DNA from: Anodontia alba
Lineage: Eukaryota; Mollusca; Bivalvia; Lucinida; Lucinidae
Length of the DNA stretch: 64,000 nucleotides
Reading direction: 5' to 3'
Assembly (NCBI GenBank): GCA_964016985.1
Contig: OZ024828.1
Coordinates: 28,154,581-28,218,580, forward strand
Part shown: positions 63,661-64,000 of the stretch, piece by piece
Layout of the letters: each line of letters starts with the position of its first letter
Position numbering within the stretch: the first letter of the stretch is position 1
Made by a program: the position numbers and the translations under genes
The notes under the pieces: generated by a model
Told to the model about the DNA's origin: nothing
The model's input: the letters and a program-made list of their open reading frames with translations, nothing else
Databases searched by the model: none

Positions 63661-64000
63661 AAATTTCATTTCATCAAAATATGATAACCATTTGCTGCCG
63701 TTTCAGATATGAGATCATTACATGCATGACATCTTGATCATGACATCCACATGAAGTTTAAACACGCCTAATTTAAGAGGTTCTGATACTGATCTGGAAT
63801 AATCAGGACTCACAACCTTCTTTTCGGATCAAATGGTAAAAACTGTCTGAAAGCAGTATTACTAATAAGTGTATCATAAGATGAGGTATCTAAAAATTGC
63901 TGACTGAATGGCAAGCAGGGTTTCTGGCATCAAAGCAGGCAAAACACACAATATTTAGAAACAGGCAAAAATTTTGGAACCGTTTAATTTGAAATAGTCA

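Overview
The window looks like AT-rich nuclear DNA of an animal, most likely a bivalve mollusc. The evidence is its repeat content: tRNA-derived SINEs with a shared tail ending in GTAAAACC(T/C)CAA, tandem-repeat-cored elements of the pearl/HINE type known from bivalves, a LINE encoding zinc knuckles, endonuclease, RT and RNase H, and a Tc1-like transposon. I found no intact host protein gene, rRNA, free-standing tRNA, CRISPR array or bacterial operon. Nearly all longer reading frames are either mobile-element remnants or chance frames in repeats.

Layout. 0.3-1.8 kb: ends of tandem-cored elements. 2.2-6.4 kb: four to five copies of a ~985-bp unit, each carrying a minus-strand LINE RT relic. 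7-15 kb: fold-back and TIR MITEs and a decaying ~160-bp array. 15.6-17.5 kb: a ~67-bp minisatellite with a 334-bp higher-order repeat. 17.5-23.1 kb: MITEs, many at TTAA sites, and a small segmental duplication. 23,112-31,684: a LINE flanked by a 14-bp target-site duplication and broken by an inverted duplication, a SINE and a TIR element. 32-38 kb: SINEs, MITEs and tandem-cored elements. 38.5-46.7 kb: two large tandem-cored elements nested in a third, followed by a 128-bp-unit array. 48,301-50,189: a complete but dead Tc1-like transposon carrying a SINE. 55.3-61 kb: deeply nested insertions. 61-64 kb: MITE relics.

Two patterns go beyond a plain repeat list. (1) Elements with several unrelated tandem cores share one architecture: a hairpin head, TCCG-type microsatellite, tandem units, a short inverted copy of the head, a small 3' hairpin and an end such as CTTGTCTAG. 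One insertion site can be reconstructed and shows no target duplication, which fits Helitron/Helentron-derived (HINE) elements. (2) Two short blocks (E1 and E2) recur at 19.3, 32.7, 33.4, 46.8, 48.2, 50.7, 50.9-51.3, 53.25, 61.4 and 62.7 kb. They have splice-like borders and mutually compatible phases, as expected for decayed tandemly duplicated exons. The window may therefore be the transposon-filled interior of a duplicated gene.

All calls come from reading the sequence by eye. Family names are recognition by motif, not database results, and boundaries marked approximate could move by tens of bases.
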